This document shows positions 11,640-22,376 of a stretch of 64,000 nt of DNA, piece after piece. The DNA comes from Homalodisca vitripennis (taxonomy: Eukaryota; Arthropoda; Insecta; Hemiptera; Cicadellidae). A program made the position numbers and the translations under genes. The stretch spans positions 20,607,501 through 20,671,500 of the forward strand of contig NC_060209.1 of the NCBI RefSeq assembly GCF_021130785.1, in the 5' to 3' direction. Position 1 is the first letter of the stretch, and each line of letters opens with the position of its first letter. The notes beneath the pieces were generated by a model, which worked only from the letters and a program-made list of their open reading frames with translations, had not been told where the DNA came from and made no database searches.

Positions 11640-12420
11640 CCCTCCTCCAGATCTAACATCTGGCAGCGCTCCCTGCACCCCAGTCCTCGCAAGTTCAGTA
11701 TAAGAAGTAAAAAAAACACATTTTTAATCCAACCTTGTTCCAGGAGAAATGAATGGGAGCACTACACTCCGGTTGGATGCCGGTCCAATAGCGCTGGCAG
11801 GGCGCGGGCATTCAATTTTTCAGTTGTTCGGGCAGACTCGCCGCACCAGTCCCGCTGACGGCACTCACGGGGACCCTGCCGAAAGTCGATGAATTAGCCA
11901 GCCATGGAGAAACGGGAAGAACAGAGAACAGCCAGAACACAGTAAGCTTCTCCGAACGTGTCTGACCGCTCCGAACAGCAGCCAGAGCCAGTGCCGGTGC
12001 CGGTGAACAGCTGGTCGGTAAACTAGTCAAGGTCAACCAGCTGACCTCAACCAGGCAGAAAATCAAGACTCTGACGGAGTGACTCCCCCACCGACTGACA
12101 AGAGTGGCCGAGGTGGGCAAAATAAAAGACAAAAATAAATTGTCCAAACTGAGCCCCGGCTCACTTGGAAGTGAGTTATCTCACAATACAATAGCTGAGG
12201 TACATTCCTCCTGACCATACACCACAGTTCACTCCTTCCTTCAAGTGAGTCATCGTTCAATACAGTACCTAGCCATTTGTATCGATACAATAGTATTCTT
12301 TTAGTCCAAAAACGGTTAACTTTCTTCACTGTGTGCTTTTTCCGCGAAAACGAGACATGATGCCCGCTTAGCTAGCAATTGTGTACTGACTGCGCTCGCA
12401 TATTCCACGAAGTTCGTCCT
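11640..12420. other. GC/CpG-rich block of unknown nature
   Basis: In AT-rich surroundings this stretch is rich in C, G and CpG, with phrases such as 'cggcagggcgcggg', 'gactcgccgcaccagtcccg' and 'ccagtgccggtgccggtg'. No ORF with a recognised domain runs through it on either strand. It lies between the 20-bp direct repeats at 11485 and 12815. Possibilities are a foreign or unmethylated insert, a retroelement 5' region, or a promoter island of an unseen gene. Confidence 0.45.
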
Positions 12421-12814
12421 CAGACTCTAAAAAACTGGCATAGTATATGAAAGTTGGCGCAGTTAAATACTATGCTTTTCTTTTCAGAATTGATCATACT
12501 TCCTGTTATTCATGTCCTGTGTAAATATCAGTTGTTCATTGAAATTAGCTGCAGAAAACATGGCACAAATACAATTACAAAAAAATACTAATAATAATAA
12601 TACCAACTCTCCAAAATAAATTTAAAATACCTTTTTAGGACTGCTAGTTATTTTGCTGGAATGTAAATATTTCAAATAATGTATATGTCAAAGTATTTCA
12701 ATTAACCATTTTTTCGTTTATATTTTACGGTTGGCACCAAATAATATCCATCCACAAAACATTTGATTTAAGGTTGTACTTGTCATATTCATCCCAAAAT
12801 GCACATTTTACCAT

Positions 12815-12834
12815 GTTTCAAGTTTGTAGCCGAA
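12815..12834. repeat. Right copy of 20-bp direct repeat
   Basis: Exact second copy of the 20-mer at 11485-11504. Flanking sequences on the two sides differ, so it is not part of a longer duplicated block. Confidence 0.7.
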
Positions 12835-14123
12835 CTTACCTTAAATTACAGTGAGAAACTCTGTCATTCAGCGTTTGAGTCTGATTTTTTTAAAGTAGAT
12901 AACTTCTGTTAAGAGAGCTAACATCGTATACAAGTAGGTTAGCCCCCAACATTGTCCCCTCCAAATTCCAGTAATATAAGGTAGACCTATATAGGGTATT
13001 ATAAAAAAAGACTTTCAGTCACAAAATCAAACATTTATTTAAATAGAAACACATAAAAAGGTGTAAAGTCTAACACACAAGTTAATTAAACCATTGTTAA
13101 TGACGCGCAACCCGGTAAGGTCTTGGTGGACATCATGGTCTTGTTTTGGGCAAATTGAAAAGTTTTGTTTTCGCTTTTAACCTCTGTTAGTAAGTCACCA
13201 TAAAGTACAAGTCACACGTAAATAGTGTGTTCATTAAAAGAATGATCTAACATAAATGAATAAATATTTTTAAAATAATATTTTTAGCGCCCTTTTTGCT
13301 TTTGAATGATTCTGTAACTTATTAACATATTTATGACACAACAAGTATAGGCAAGTGTTATTATTTTAGCATGTTTAAACATCCTTATCCAAAGCAGTTT
13401 ATTTGAAGGACATATTTTTAATTTTCATTCATTATTCATATTAAGAATATGACAATTAATAATATTTTTATCGATATGCTGTTGAGTGGTAGATAGCCTT
13501 GGCAAAATATTCATTGCACTAATACAAGTATCCAAATTAAAAATTGTTTATCGTAACGCATACGCAGGATGTTTCTGTTGTATAAATTATTGTCTGTGTT
13601 ACAAGATCTAAAACTTTTTAGTACTAATTTGTATTAAAAAATTATTCTAAATAATAATTATAGTTTATATAATTGTTGGTTTTGATAAGAATAATATAAT
13701 ATAAGGATAATTATTGTGGTTCTGGAGTAAAAATGTGCCCAAATTTTAAATTTTGTGGTGAATCAAGACGTGGTTATATTTTTACGTTTTCCTGAGCGTT
13801 GTTGGGCAGTTTGTCTCTTTTTATAGCCACGTATGCATAATTTATTTGTACTGAGAGCTGCGGATAATCCTTTAAAATATAACACTGACAATATCATATG
13901 AACAATGATAACATAAAGTAATAAGTATGGAAACTTTTCGGGATTTATAATATTCTGTTTTGATTGCTTTGACGAATGATGCAGTAAACATGAAAATAAC
14001 AGTCTGTCGTGAGCGAAATTTCTTTGGAACAATTATTTCTGTTATTAAAATTAAATAATGTATCTAAATGAGTACATTATCACAAATATAAAATGATAAC
14101 TGTATTAGTAAGAATATGTACTT
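12835..14123. other. Region downstream of EcKL-1, no gene recognised
   Basis: AT-rich sequence beyond the 3' end of the minus-strand EcKL-1 gene. A minus-strand AATAAA (plus-strand tttatt) lies near 13841, about 280 bp past the stop, and could serve as its polyadenylation signal. Nothing else recognised. Confidence 0.35.
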
Positions 14124-15419
14124 TTAGGACACTTCATTCTGAGTTGTTTTATTATTTTGTGGTCGTAACAGTTCAATTTTTTCTCGAATGTGATCTAATA
14201 CTCCCTCTTTTTCCATTTCATCAAAAATAAATGGGCAGTACTTTTTAAATGAAGTACTCTGAAATAATTTATACCTAGCACTTTCTCTTATGGGCACATT
14301 CAAATCATCGGGTGCTGCGAAGACATTGAATTCAGCCCTTTCGTCAGCAAAGAAAAGCGGAAGCATCACACAGACAGCCATTAGCACATGAAAGCTCAGC
14401 GCCTTTATATCTGCTTTCATGTCTTCTACGGACAGTTTTTCCTCACAACCGAACTCTTCAAGGTGCTTGTTCAAAGAATCACAATACAGCATACACAAAT
14501 CGTTGATTCCGGAGTTGCGAACTTCTGGGTTACTACTCACCCACACAAAAGTGATTAATTCCTTCACCGGAGATGTAAATTCTGCATATTGGAAGTCCAG
14601 GAGTTTGGCATCTACAACTTGCCCACATTCGTTGTATTTGAACATGATGTTGGTGCACCAAGGATCTTTCTGTGTCAACGCCTTTATCGGCTGCAGTGAC
14701 GCCTCCATGTCGTTCACAAGTAGCTCCTGCAACGTGAGGTCAGTTAACTCATTTATAACGCTCAACCACTGTTTATAGCTAGGCTTGTCTTCTAGGAAAG
14801 CAGCCATGCACTGAACACTGCTCAGCACGACCCTTATATGCAATTTAAGAGCCTCCTCAGTAAACTCAGGACTACGCGTCACTATGGATTGAATTATTTT
14901 AGGATGCTTCTTGTAAACTGCTATCGAGAGGGCATGTAGTTTGGCTGAAGACTTGGCGTACAACTGGCAGTGGTTGAGATCTAGAAGGTCGTGTCTGTCG
15001 ACCATAGTATAATCTGATGCTTTCAGGTCTTCCAAGACGACGCAGAGTGGATTCGGTGAGCTGTAATGTTTAGGTACAATACTATGCTTAGATATTTTAT
15101 AAGTCTCGCTAATAAATTGATTATAGTACATAGGTTCTTTGTCGTATAATTCGTTGACGAATTCACCATACGTGTTTACAAAGTCGTCCATTGGTGATTT
15201 GATGATCAGTGACACTGAATATTCTGAGGAATCGTTATTTGGTGTCTTGTAGTTCACAATCGCTCTCAACATGTTACTGCCGTAATTGTTTCCTGGCGGT
15301 ACAGCTGGTTCGAATGTGTGGCTTGTGATGACGAGCTCTTCGCGATCCTCTTGGTCTGATTGGAGACAGGATTTGAGAAAATCAGCAGTCAGCCATTCAG
15401 GTACTCGTAGATCTGCCAT
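14124..15419 (-). CDS. EcKinase/CHK kinase-like protein (EcKL-1)
   Basis: 431 residues, the usual length of insect EcKinase (CHK-like, DUF1679-related) proteins, which phosphorylate small secondary alcohols such as ecdysteroids and are also linked to detoxification. Visible landmarks: a Gly-rich GNNYGSNMLRA loop (about 43-53), the ATP-site Lys in SLIIKSP (about 74), the hinge VVLEDL (127-132), the catalytic loop LTQKDPWCTNIMF (about 248-260) with Asp252 and Asn257, and the metal-binding LLDFQ (273-277). The family's HGD is here QKD, so His and Gly are replaced while Asp and Asn are kept. The ATG at 15419 is chosen because it aligns with the start of EcKL-2 and because TTATTTTTCAG, a splice acceptor, ends 3 nt before it; upstream in-frame codons lack an ATG and are read as intron. 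No internal breaks. Substrate unknown. Confidence 0.92.
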   Translation of the reverse strand: MADLRVPEWLTADFLKSCLQSDQEDREELVITSHTFEPAVPPGNNYGSNMLRAIVNYKTPNNDSSEYSVSLIIKSPMDDFVNTYGEFVNELYDKEPMYYNQFISETYKISKHSIVPKHYSSPNPLCVVLEDLKASDYTMVDRHDLLDLNHCQLYAKSSAKLHALSIAVYKKHPKIIQSIVTRSPEFTEEALKLHIRVVLSSVQCMAAFLEDKPSYKQWLSVINELTDLTLQELLVNDMEASLQPIKALTQKDPWCTNIMFKYNECGQVVDAKLLDFQYAEFTSPVKELITFVWVSSNPEVRNSGINDLCMLYCDSLNKHLEEFGCEEKLSVEDMKADIKALSFHVLMAVCVMLPLFFADERAEFNVFAAPDDLNVPIRESARYKLFQSTSFKKYCPFIFDEMEKEGVLDHIREKIELLRPQNNKTTQNEVS

Positions 15420-15436
15420 TATCTGAAAAATAACAA
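15420..15436 (-). other. Splice acceptor of 5'UTR intron, EcKL-1
   Basis: The minus strand reads TTATTTTTCAG directly followed by ATA and the ATG. A pyrimidine tract plus CAG this close to the start codon implies an upstream noncoding exon. The donor was not identified. EcKL-2 has the same arrangement. Confidence 0.6.
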
Positions 15437-16341
15437 ACGTTTCCCACACTGTAATTCTTGTTTTATTCACTAACAATGAACATACATTGCACTTATCCAA
15501 TTCGATAAGTCGGAGCTAAAAGTTATGAGCTTAATGGTGAGATTACCGGTTGGTACACGAAATTTTTAATCAAACACTATGACCAGCATGTCGAAATCAT
15601 TCAATAAAAATATACTCCGTTAGAAAATGTCACAGAACAATTTAGGAGCTAAGCCTGAATTAAATATACAAGATTTTATAATTTAGTAAAAAATTGGGCT
15701 CACAGAAACATAAGAAGTAGTCAATGGGTTAATAAGCTTCATTAAATGCATGGTGTTTAATCTAAAATTGTCTTATAATGGCGTAGTTTCTATTATTACT
15801 TGTATGGTTTCACAGCTGTTTTCTGCTTGTGTGCAGAAGATAGACAAGGAGATGTTACGATAAGTTTATAGATTATGAAATCTAGACTTGTATCCTTAAA
15901 TACGTATTTAAATGTTTACATTAGCTCCTAGGAAGTTGAATGTGTTACTTTATTGAATGTGTTAATACAGAAGTAAATAAAACTTGTATAACACTAGACT
16001 TGATTGTAATATATTTTGAATTTCAATAGAATTAACTATCATTAATATTATTTTTTTATAGATATATAAATTACAACACAAGACTAAAAAACAGAAAACA
16101 GTTAAATTAATGAATTATAGTTTCAAACCATATTTGAAAAAGTTATTTCAAAAGAGTTATATCGTTTCTCATACATTCAAATATATTCATAATCTCATTC
16201 AGATTGTACTAGAAATGTATAATAGCAATTTTAAATCGGAACATACAAAAAATTTGTGGTGTAAAAAACAAAAAACCTGGGGTAACAGTTATAATTTTAG
16301 TAAAATAATACTATTTGCTTATCAAGGAAACACGTTTTTTC
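15437..16341. other. EcKL-1 upstream region, nothing else recognised
   Basis: It should contain the 5'UTR intron, first exon and promoter of EcKL-1, but neither donor site nor TATA element could be assigned with confidence. AT-rich. Confidence 0.35.
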
Positions 16342-16508
16342 TGGACATCTGCCATCGTTCAGATCAAAAGTCTGTCAAAGAAGGAGTGGCCTACACGTTA
16401 TTTGATAGAGCAAAGACCTTATGGTCAGGTAAAGATGGATTTAAAGAGGAATTTCAGAAAGTTAGATCGGTTCTTAGACACAATGGATACCCTCGGAAAT
16501 ATTTCTGA
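16342..16508 (+). pseudogene. Penelope-like element remnant
   Basis: The frame contains DICHRSD..SVKEGVAYTLFDRAKTLW..KDGFKEEFQKVRSVLRHNGYPRKYF. This is the conserved segment after the RT in Penelope-like retroelements and relatives (VxxxLxxRA...EE...VxxxLxxNGYP). The CHR just upstream corresponds to the start of that block. No RT palm and no GIY-YIG nuclease are seen, so only a scrap of about 55 codons survives. The frame is open further upstream from 16110, but that part is not recognised. Confidence 0.6.
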
Positions 16509-18281
16509 AAAATAACCTAAAAAAAGTTAAAAGTATAAAACAAATTATATATTTGTAGTAAACCAATGCGGAGTTTACAGTATGATTTTAAGAATGTCAT
16601 TTAGTATTATTAACCAATAATAAAGAGGCCCTCACCTGTTCCCTCCTGTTTTGCCGACATCTTGTTTCTGCCGTGACGATTGCCATTTATTCTTATCTCC
16701 ACTGGTCAGTCCTAGGTGTTTGGTTGGTGAATACAGTTTTAATAATTAGTGTTGTGTTTTGTTTTTATTAAGTGCATTTTTTAGAGTTAGTGGAGTTGAC
16801 ACATAACGTAGTGGTTGTGATTTACTGACTTATACGTGTCACAACGCTCTGGTATGATTTATTTATTTTTAAATACATTTTAATTATGTGTTTAGTTATT
16901 CGCCTGGAGAAGAGATCAGATTGCAGATCTCTAAACGTATTGTTCCTGATTTTTTTTGTATCACTGAACAATGGCAAATGTCCGGCAAAATCCTTCCAAC
17001 GTCAAAAACACACTCCAAACAAAGTATTAGACTATGTTGTTATCTTTGTGTTAGTCCTAAGAATTGCCTAATTTTTATTACAGAAATGCAAATTTGGAAG
17101 CCTCATATTTATTATTATTATTTATATAATATTTATTTACCCTAATAGTAGGACAAATATTTGAAGGAGGTAAAAGTATAGGAGAAGTAGGTTTAGTATT
17201 AAAACAGTAGGATAATTTTAAGAGGTGTTTATTTAAGGCCAAGAAGAATTTCGAAAAATATAAATGCATTAGAAACTATAATCATCATTTTAGCATTGTG
17301 TAAAACAATTATAAATGTATTATATTGTATTATGTAATAAAGTTTAAACAAATCATTATGAGTATAAAATTGAAGTATAAATAATATATTAAAGAAGATT
17401 TAAACAAAGTAGTAGCTTTTAAAACAATAAATAATTTATCTTTAATAATCAAATATTTTGATTATAAATGGAAGATAATATAATACACAGTTGCAAATGT
17501 ACAAAAAGAAAATATGGATTCTTAAATTGTTTATACTCGAAATAGATTATATAAAATTGCAGCGAAATGGTCAAATTGCACAACAAATCAAAAACATTTT
17601 TAAAAATCACTTAAAAACGAATAAATATTAAACATTATTTGAAGAATATAGAAAAAACTCGGATTGAAGCTAGAGAAATTCATATACCAGCAAGAAAGAA
17701 ATGTATAACGAGAAAATTAATAACGGTAAAAAAAATAATATAATATTTCTTAATGAATACAAACTTTTTTATTTTCAATTATTACATTTTGTTTTTTAGT
17801 TTTTTCCTTAGAGATTTGTTTAAGTCTGAATTCTCCAAATTTTCTTATAAAAGGTAAAATATCATCTCAAATCCATTTTCCATGTTTTTTTTTTTTTTAT
17901 TTAAAGATTAAAATAAATAAAGACCGCACCTTAAATTTACCGATGTGTGAACTGTTCATTCCCACGGAATTTTTCAAAACTGTTCTATATATTTCTCTTA
18001 ATATGACTTCTAATACCTTTTTAAAGAGTTTTATATTGTAAGTTTGCACAAACATTTTTGCTTTAAAACAAATGTTATTATTTCATCTATAATCGATCAA
18101 ATGTTTTATTTATTGAATGTTAAATGGCTATTTCTTTTTGTTAGGCCTACAACTGAATCCATTTAGATTTAAAAAATAACTAGAAAGTTTATTTTGGGAA
18201 CTGTATATTCGTTAATAAATACAATTTTTTATTATTTATAGCCCATTGTTAACTACATCAAAATGTTTAAGTTTATCATTT
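16509..18281. other. AT-rich intergenic, nothing recognised
   Basis: No recognisable gene or complete repeat. Short overlapping frames at 16886-17145 have no motif. A T-rich run lies near 17886-17899. Confidence 0.35.
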
Positions 18282-18873
18282 TGTAACGATAATGTGGAAC
18301 CTCTGACAATAACAAAAGGTATAATAGGTGAATAGCGCCGTTGGAAAGAGAGCGCTCAGTGGGTTGGGTCAGTTTCTTTGATACGGCCGACCTCGGCCCT
18401 CCTTGTTTGAGCAAAGGACGGGTGCTGTGACCTTCTCTACTCGTCAAGTGGGGTTCTGGACTTCTCCACTTGAATGTTCTGAAAGCTCCAATGGTCTTTT
18501 AAGGAGCTGTAGCGACGCAGCGAGTTGACTTGAGTTCCGGAAATGAACTTGTGAAGTGACAGAATTAGAGGCAATACTCGTGATCGTGACAGATGGATTT
18601 GTGTTAATAACTGTTGACTGTGTCAGTGTTAACTATAGCCTCGTGTGTGATTAGATACTCAATTTAGTTAATAATGAATTTATTGTGACAGAATAAATTA
18701 GTGGCAGAGAATTTTGTAAACAAGTAGTTTATTTAAAGCCAGCCAATTTTTAATTAATTATATATATATATAATAATATTATTATTATTGTATATATAAT
18801 AATATTGTAATATTAATAAATATTTAGTGGATTCAATATTCACCGAGTGTTTAATGCAAGCAAACCCGTAATA
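18282..18873 (+). repeat. Gypsy-type LTR (probable)
   Basis: It begins TGTAACGATAATG and ends just before a tRNA primer-binding site, the expected position of a 5' LTR. The interior includes a GC-richer U3/R-like part (18330-18560) and an AT-rich end with (TA)n. The exact right end is uncertain: the expected terminal ACA appears to have become ATA at about 18873. No second LTR is found in the window, so only the 5' end of the element remains. Confidence 0.55.
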
Positions 18874-18875
18874 AC

Positions 18876-18893
18876 CGGTGTCAGAAGTGGGAT
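18876..18893 (+). other. Retroelement primer-binding site (tRNA-Leu type)
   Basis: 'cggtgtcagaagtgggat' matches, with one change at its first base, the complement of the 3' end of an insect tRNA-Leu (ending ...TTCTGACACCA). This PBS is common in Gypsy elements. It sits 2-3 nt after the presumed LTR end. Confidence 0.55.
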
Positions 18894-19099
18894 TGCTAAT
18901 TGTGTACGGCGAATATTGCAGTTTTTTAACTTAGACTTTTTGCAAACTTTTAAGTTTAATTACTTTTCGTGCTCTAAAAAGTGTTGGTGTAGGCGTGAGA
19001 CTTTCGGACCAGAGTTGAAACGTGATCTAGAGGAACGAGATCTTGTAACGGCGGAGCGAAGTATTTGCCCCACTCTGCTTTTTAATTACTAAAATCATA
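18894..19099 (+). other. Gypsy leader remnant
   Basis: About 200 bp of leader after the PBS, with a short open frame but no gag motif before the Jockey-like sequence begins near 19100. Confidence 0.35.
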
Positions 19100-20043
19100 T
19101 CTTTAAAACCGATCTTTTCAAATAAAATACCATGATGTTCTTACTCAGCTACATTCAATAGAGTCCGGAGTTCCTCAAGGAAGAGTACTTGGTCCTTTTT
19201 TATACTTACTATATACCGCTGACCTCCCAGAAAATGAACATACTCAAATTGCAACTTTCGCAGATGATACTGCAATTTTGCCGGTCCATAAAGATTGTGT
19301 TCGAGCATCCCATTACTTACAACAGAGCTTAGATACAATTGCTAATTGGTTTAAGACATGGAGAATCAAAATTAACGAAAATAAATCAGCTCACATAACG
19401 TTTACGTTAAATAAAAATGCATGTCCTCCAGTTACTTTGAATGACGTTTTTTTACCCCAAGTAACTGAAGTAAATTATCTGGGCTTGCGCTTAGACAGAA
19501 GGCTTACATGGAAATCCCACATTTGGACAAAGATTCAACAGCTAAATTTATGACCAAATGAAACGAATTGGCTACTCGGATCTAAATCAAAACTCAGTTT
19601 GAAGAACAATATACTATTACGGTACATAAAACTATCCTAAAACCTGTATGGACATATGGTGTGCAGTTATGGGGCACAGCAAGCAACTCAAATCTGGAGA
19701 TACTTCAATGGCATCAATCAAAATTGTTAAGAACAATTTCAAAAGCGCCACGGTATGTATCCAATAAAACGTTACATCAAGATTTGAACGTCCCAACAGT
19801 CAAAGAAGAAATAACCAAATTCAATCGCATTTATCTTTCAAGATTAGAAGATCATCCAAACCATCTTGCGGTAAATATGCTTGATAATTCTAAAAATGTG
19901 TACAGACTTCACCGAACTGTGGTTAACATCTAACTCAATTTTAATTGTTAATTTTTTTCTGTATATAATATTTACTTATTGTTCTTCTCAAATTGAACAG
20001 ACTGTAAATAAATAAAATTTTTAAAAAAGAAAAAAAAGAAAAT
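19100..20043 (+). mobile_element. 5'-truncated Jockey-like LINE with A-rich tail
   Basis: The plus strand encodes the last part of a Jockey-type ORF2, then a short 3'UTR and an A-rich tail (about 20007-20042: taaataaaatttttaaaaaagaaaaaaaag). The 5' end lies inside the RT and abuts the Gypsy leader, consistent with a truncated insertion into, or a junction with, the Gypsy copy. No clear target duplication was found. Confidence 0.8.
19122..19933 (+). pseudogene. Jockey-like RT C-terminal portion
   Basis: One frame from 19122 reads QIKYHDVLTQLHSIESGVPQG and LGPFLYLLYTADLP (the standard Jockey block), then the catalytic FADDTAIL (about 19257-19280), NWFKTWRIKINENKSAH and NYLGLRLDRRLTWKSHI. It stops at 19553. 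After a frame change it resumes at about 19630, with VQLWGTASNSNLEILQ and LHQDLNVPTVKEEI, and ends at 19933. At least one frameshift separates the two pieces, so it is non-functional. Confidence 0.8.
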
Positions 20044-20268
20044 TTGTATAAGCGGCAATAGTCTGATTTCATTTTAATTTGTCTATTTTATATAATATAT
20101 TATACCCAGGTACCTTCCCTAGTTCAGTACTACGTTTGTAATAAACACGGTACTGACAATGCTAAACTAAATAGGTAGAGTACACTCTGGTTCCTATTAA
20201 TATTTCCGTTGTTCCAAGAAATGTACTCTATATTTGTTTTTCTCCAATAATATCTCCAATATTTATTC

Positions 20269-20272
<4 letters not shown>
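20044..20272. other. Intergenic, nothing recognised
   Basis: AT-rich spacer between the LINE tail and the microsatellite. Confidence 0.3.

Positions 20273-20343
<71 letters not shown>
20273..20343. repeat. (AT)n microsatellite
   Basis: About 70 bp of uninterrupted AT dinucleotides. Confidence 0.95.
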
Positions 20344-20345
<2 letters not shown>

Positions 20346-20897
20346 AAAGCACTCATTTTATGCTTCCTGAATAGGTGGGTGTGACATCCCACGGAATATA
20401 GAAGTAATTAAAAAAAAGTCATTTGTACAGTTATTTATTAAAGTAATACATGTGTATATTTTTTTCTACCCTAAAAGTAAAATGGCTTACCCTGTTTTGG
20501 CTGCGGGATGCAATATTTTAGCTAATAATATCACTATTCATCCATCCGTATATAGCGGATGTTTGCCTACTGAAGTAGTCTTGTACAAAGTGGTGCAGTA
20601 AAAGACTTGATAAATGTTATCAGGAAAAGTGCAATATAGTTATCTAGCAAACCATATATCACAGAATATAGTACAATATTTTCCTCCTCTGATTGTACAG
20701 CCCTTATGGTCGTATAGTATTGACTGAGGTTGATCTTTAATAATATTGTATTAACCACATAATATGTATTAAACCGATATCCTGATACCGATACCTACCA
20801 CGTAACCGGCTTAAACTTATAAATGTTTTAAGTGTAAAGTTTCATTTAATGTATGTAGTTTGCTTCGACATAAGAAGTTGTATCTAACGCTATATTA
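20344..20897. other. Intergenic, nothing recognised
   Basis: No gene or repeat family recognised. Confidence 0.3.
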
Positions 20898-21042
20898 TCT
20901 ATATATATATATATATAAATGAATATGAATGTTTGTGTTTTTGTCCTTTATGGAATCGTTATGGATCGGTCCTTTATTTGACCGATCATTATGAAAATTT
21001 GAATGTATATGTACTTTTCGACGGCGGAGAAGGTTTATATGC
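20898..21042 (+). mobile_element. Helitron-like non-autonomous element, 5' part
   Basis: It starts TCTATATA... after an A and continues 'aaatgaatatgaatgtttgtg...tttgtcctttatgg'. It is interrupted at 21042 by the BEL/Pao element and resumes at 28903. The join is supported by the copy at 39.8-40.2 kb, where GAGAAGGTTTATAAGC and CTATGCC run together on the minus strand. TC start, CTAG end (29278-29281) and A/T flanks fit Helitron rules. The assignment to Helitrons is tentative. Confidence 0.5.
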
Positions 21043-21490
21043 TGTACGGTCTTTGAGGAAGAGCCATAACCGCGGTATAGCCGAAATAAAAACGACTGGT
21101 GATGTACCTTGGGGGAGTCTCGTAGAACGGGGTCGTCGAGGTCCTCGGCCAGGGCAGCGGGGAGTCCAGGATCACCAGAAGTCTTGTGTAGGTCTTGTAG
21201 ATGGAGAGCGGTGGACAACAAGGGGAATGATTCACTCCGAGAGGGGAAATAAAGTAACTATATTGACTTGAAATACATAAAAAACAAAATAGAGCTGTAT
21301 AAACGTGAAAACTGTTCATGTATTGGGGTGGAATGCGGGCAGCAGCGTGTGTCCAGTACGCCGCCTGCGGAGATAATAATTGAGCCGAGTCTTCTTATCT
21401 TGAAGGGGTTGGAGAAGGGGCTGCGAGTCGGTGACGTCATCTCGGGCCAGTAACAAAACCAGCCGTTAATTAAGAAATAAGTACTGAACA
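21043..21490 (-). repeat. BEL/Pao 3' LTR
   Basis: 448 bp, with TGTTCAG...CCGTACA ends when read on the minus strand. Pairs with 28450-28897. The two LTRs differ by five substitutions and no indels. Short open frames inside it are shadows. Confidence 0.93.
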
Positions 21491-21507
21491 TTCCCCCCAC
21501 CCAAAAA
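21491..21507 (-). other. Polypurine tract of BEL/Pao element
   Basis: The minus strand reads GGGTGGGGGGAA immediately before the 3' LTR start TGTTCAG, the position expected for plus-strand priming. Confidence 0.75.
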
Positions 21508-21662
21508 AGGACATTTTTTGACCCAAGTAAAAGAAGAAGAAAAACGTTATGATTGAAGAAAATTTACCATTCGTCATGAAACATACCTGAGTCAATTTAT
21601 TATTAATTAAGAGCTAAATATGAATATAAAATGGAGTTATATGTACACTAAGGAGATTATGA

Positions 21663-22376
21663 CTAAACATTAGGTAAAACAACCAACTTATTTACAGGAC
21701 GGGTTACAATACCTGACGGGGTTTTCACTTGGACCACACGAACAATGTTGTCAGAGCTAGGTAACACTTTGATAATCCTACCTAGGGGCCAAGTTAGAGG
21801 ATCACTATTGCTAGAGTACATTAATACTAGGTCATTTTCCTTTACATTTGTAGTTTGTTCAGTCCATTTTGGGCGTTGGATTTGCGAGTGGAGGTAGTCT
21901 TTCTTCCAGCTCTTCCAGAAGTGTTGAGTGGCGCGAGACACTTGTTGCCAACGAGATAGAAGATTGAGTGGCTCGGAAGTGATGTCCTCTTCTGGACGTG
22001 ACAGCAGAAGATCTCCAGTGAGGAAATGGCCTGGAGTCAAGTAGTTGAAGTCGTCGTCAGGTGATGATGGAAGTGCGCAGAGCGGCCTGGAGTTCAGAAC
22101 AGCTTCAATGCGGCATAAGAATGTCGAGAATTCTTCTGAAGTGAAGTGGTGGTTTTGTATTATTCTCTTCAGATGATACTTGGTAGACTTCACTGCAGCT
22201 TCCCAGAGACCACCAAAGTTCGGAGCACAGGGTGGATTGAAGTTCCAATGGATTTCGTTCTTGGCTAAGTGGTCTGAGATCAGTGGCGTGGAGTTCTTGA
22301 GTAGAGAATAAACTTCTTGAAGCTGACGAGCAGCACCAATGAAGTTGCGGCCTTGATCAGAATATATGTTGCGGCA
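21663..22376 (-). pseudogene. BEL/Pao integrase C-terminal half
   Basis: Continues the pol frame after the TAA at 22377-22379. The translation includes IYSDQGRNF (second catalytic Asp of the DDE triad), NEIHWNFNPPCAPNFGGLWE (with the third catalytic Glu) and AVKSTKYHLKR, then the BEL-type C-terminal domain with TPGHFLTG, RWQQVSRATQHFWKSW, and a final LPLGRI-like WPLGRIIKV followed by VVRVVQVKT. It ends at 21663 with LVVLPNV. All of this is in frame with the upstream pol segment. Confidence 0.85.

Noticed and set aside
11812..12329. Two overlapping minus-strand frames of 88 and 111 codons in the CpG-rich block
   Set aside because: No motif; open frames are expected by chance in GC-rich sequence.
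14419..14778. 119-codon plus-strand frame
   Set aside because: Antisense shadow of EcKL-1.
15420..15500. Upstream extension of EcKL-1 by 27 codons
   Set aside because: It begins at a non-ATG codon and crosses a strong splice acceptor; the paralogue starts at the ATG chosen here.
20933..21500. Open frames of 80-112 codons on both strands, repeated at 28379-28898
   Set aside because: They lie inside the two BEL LTRs and are duplicated only because the LTRs are; no domain, GC-rich repeat composition.
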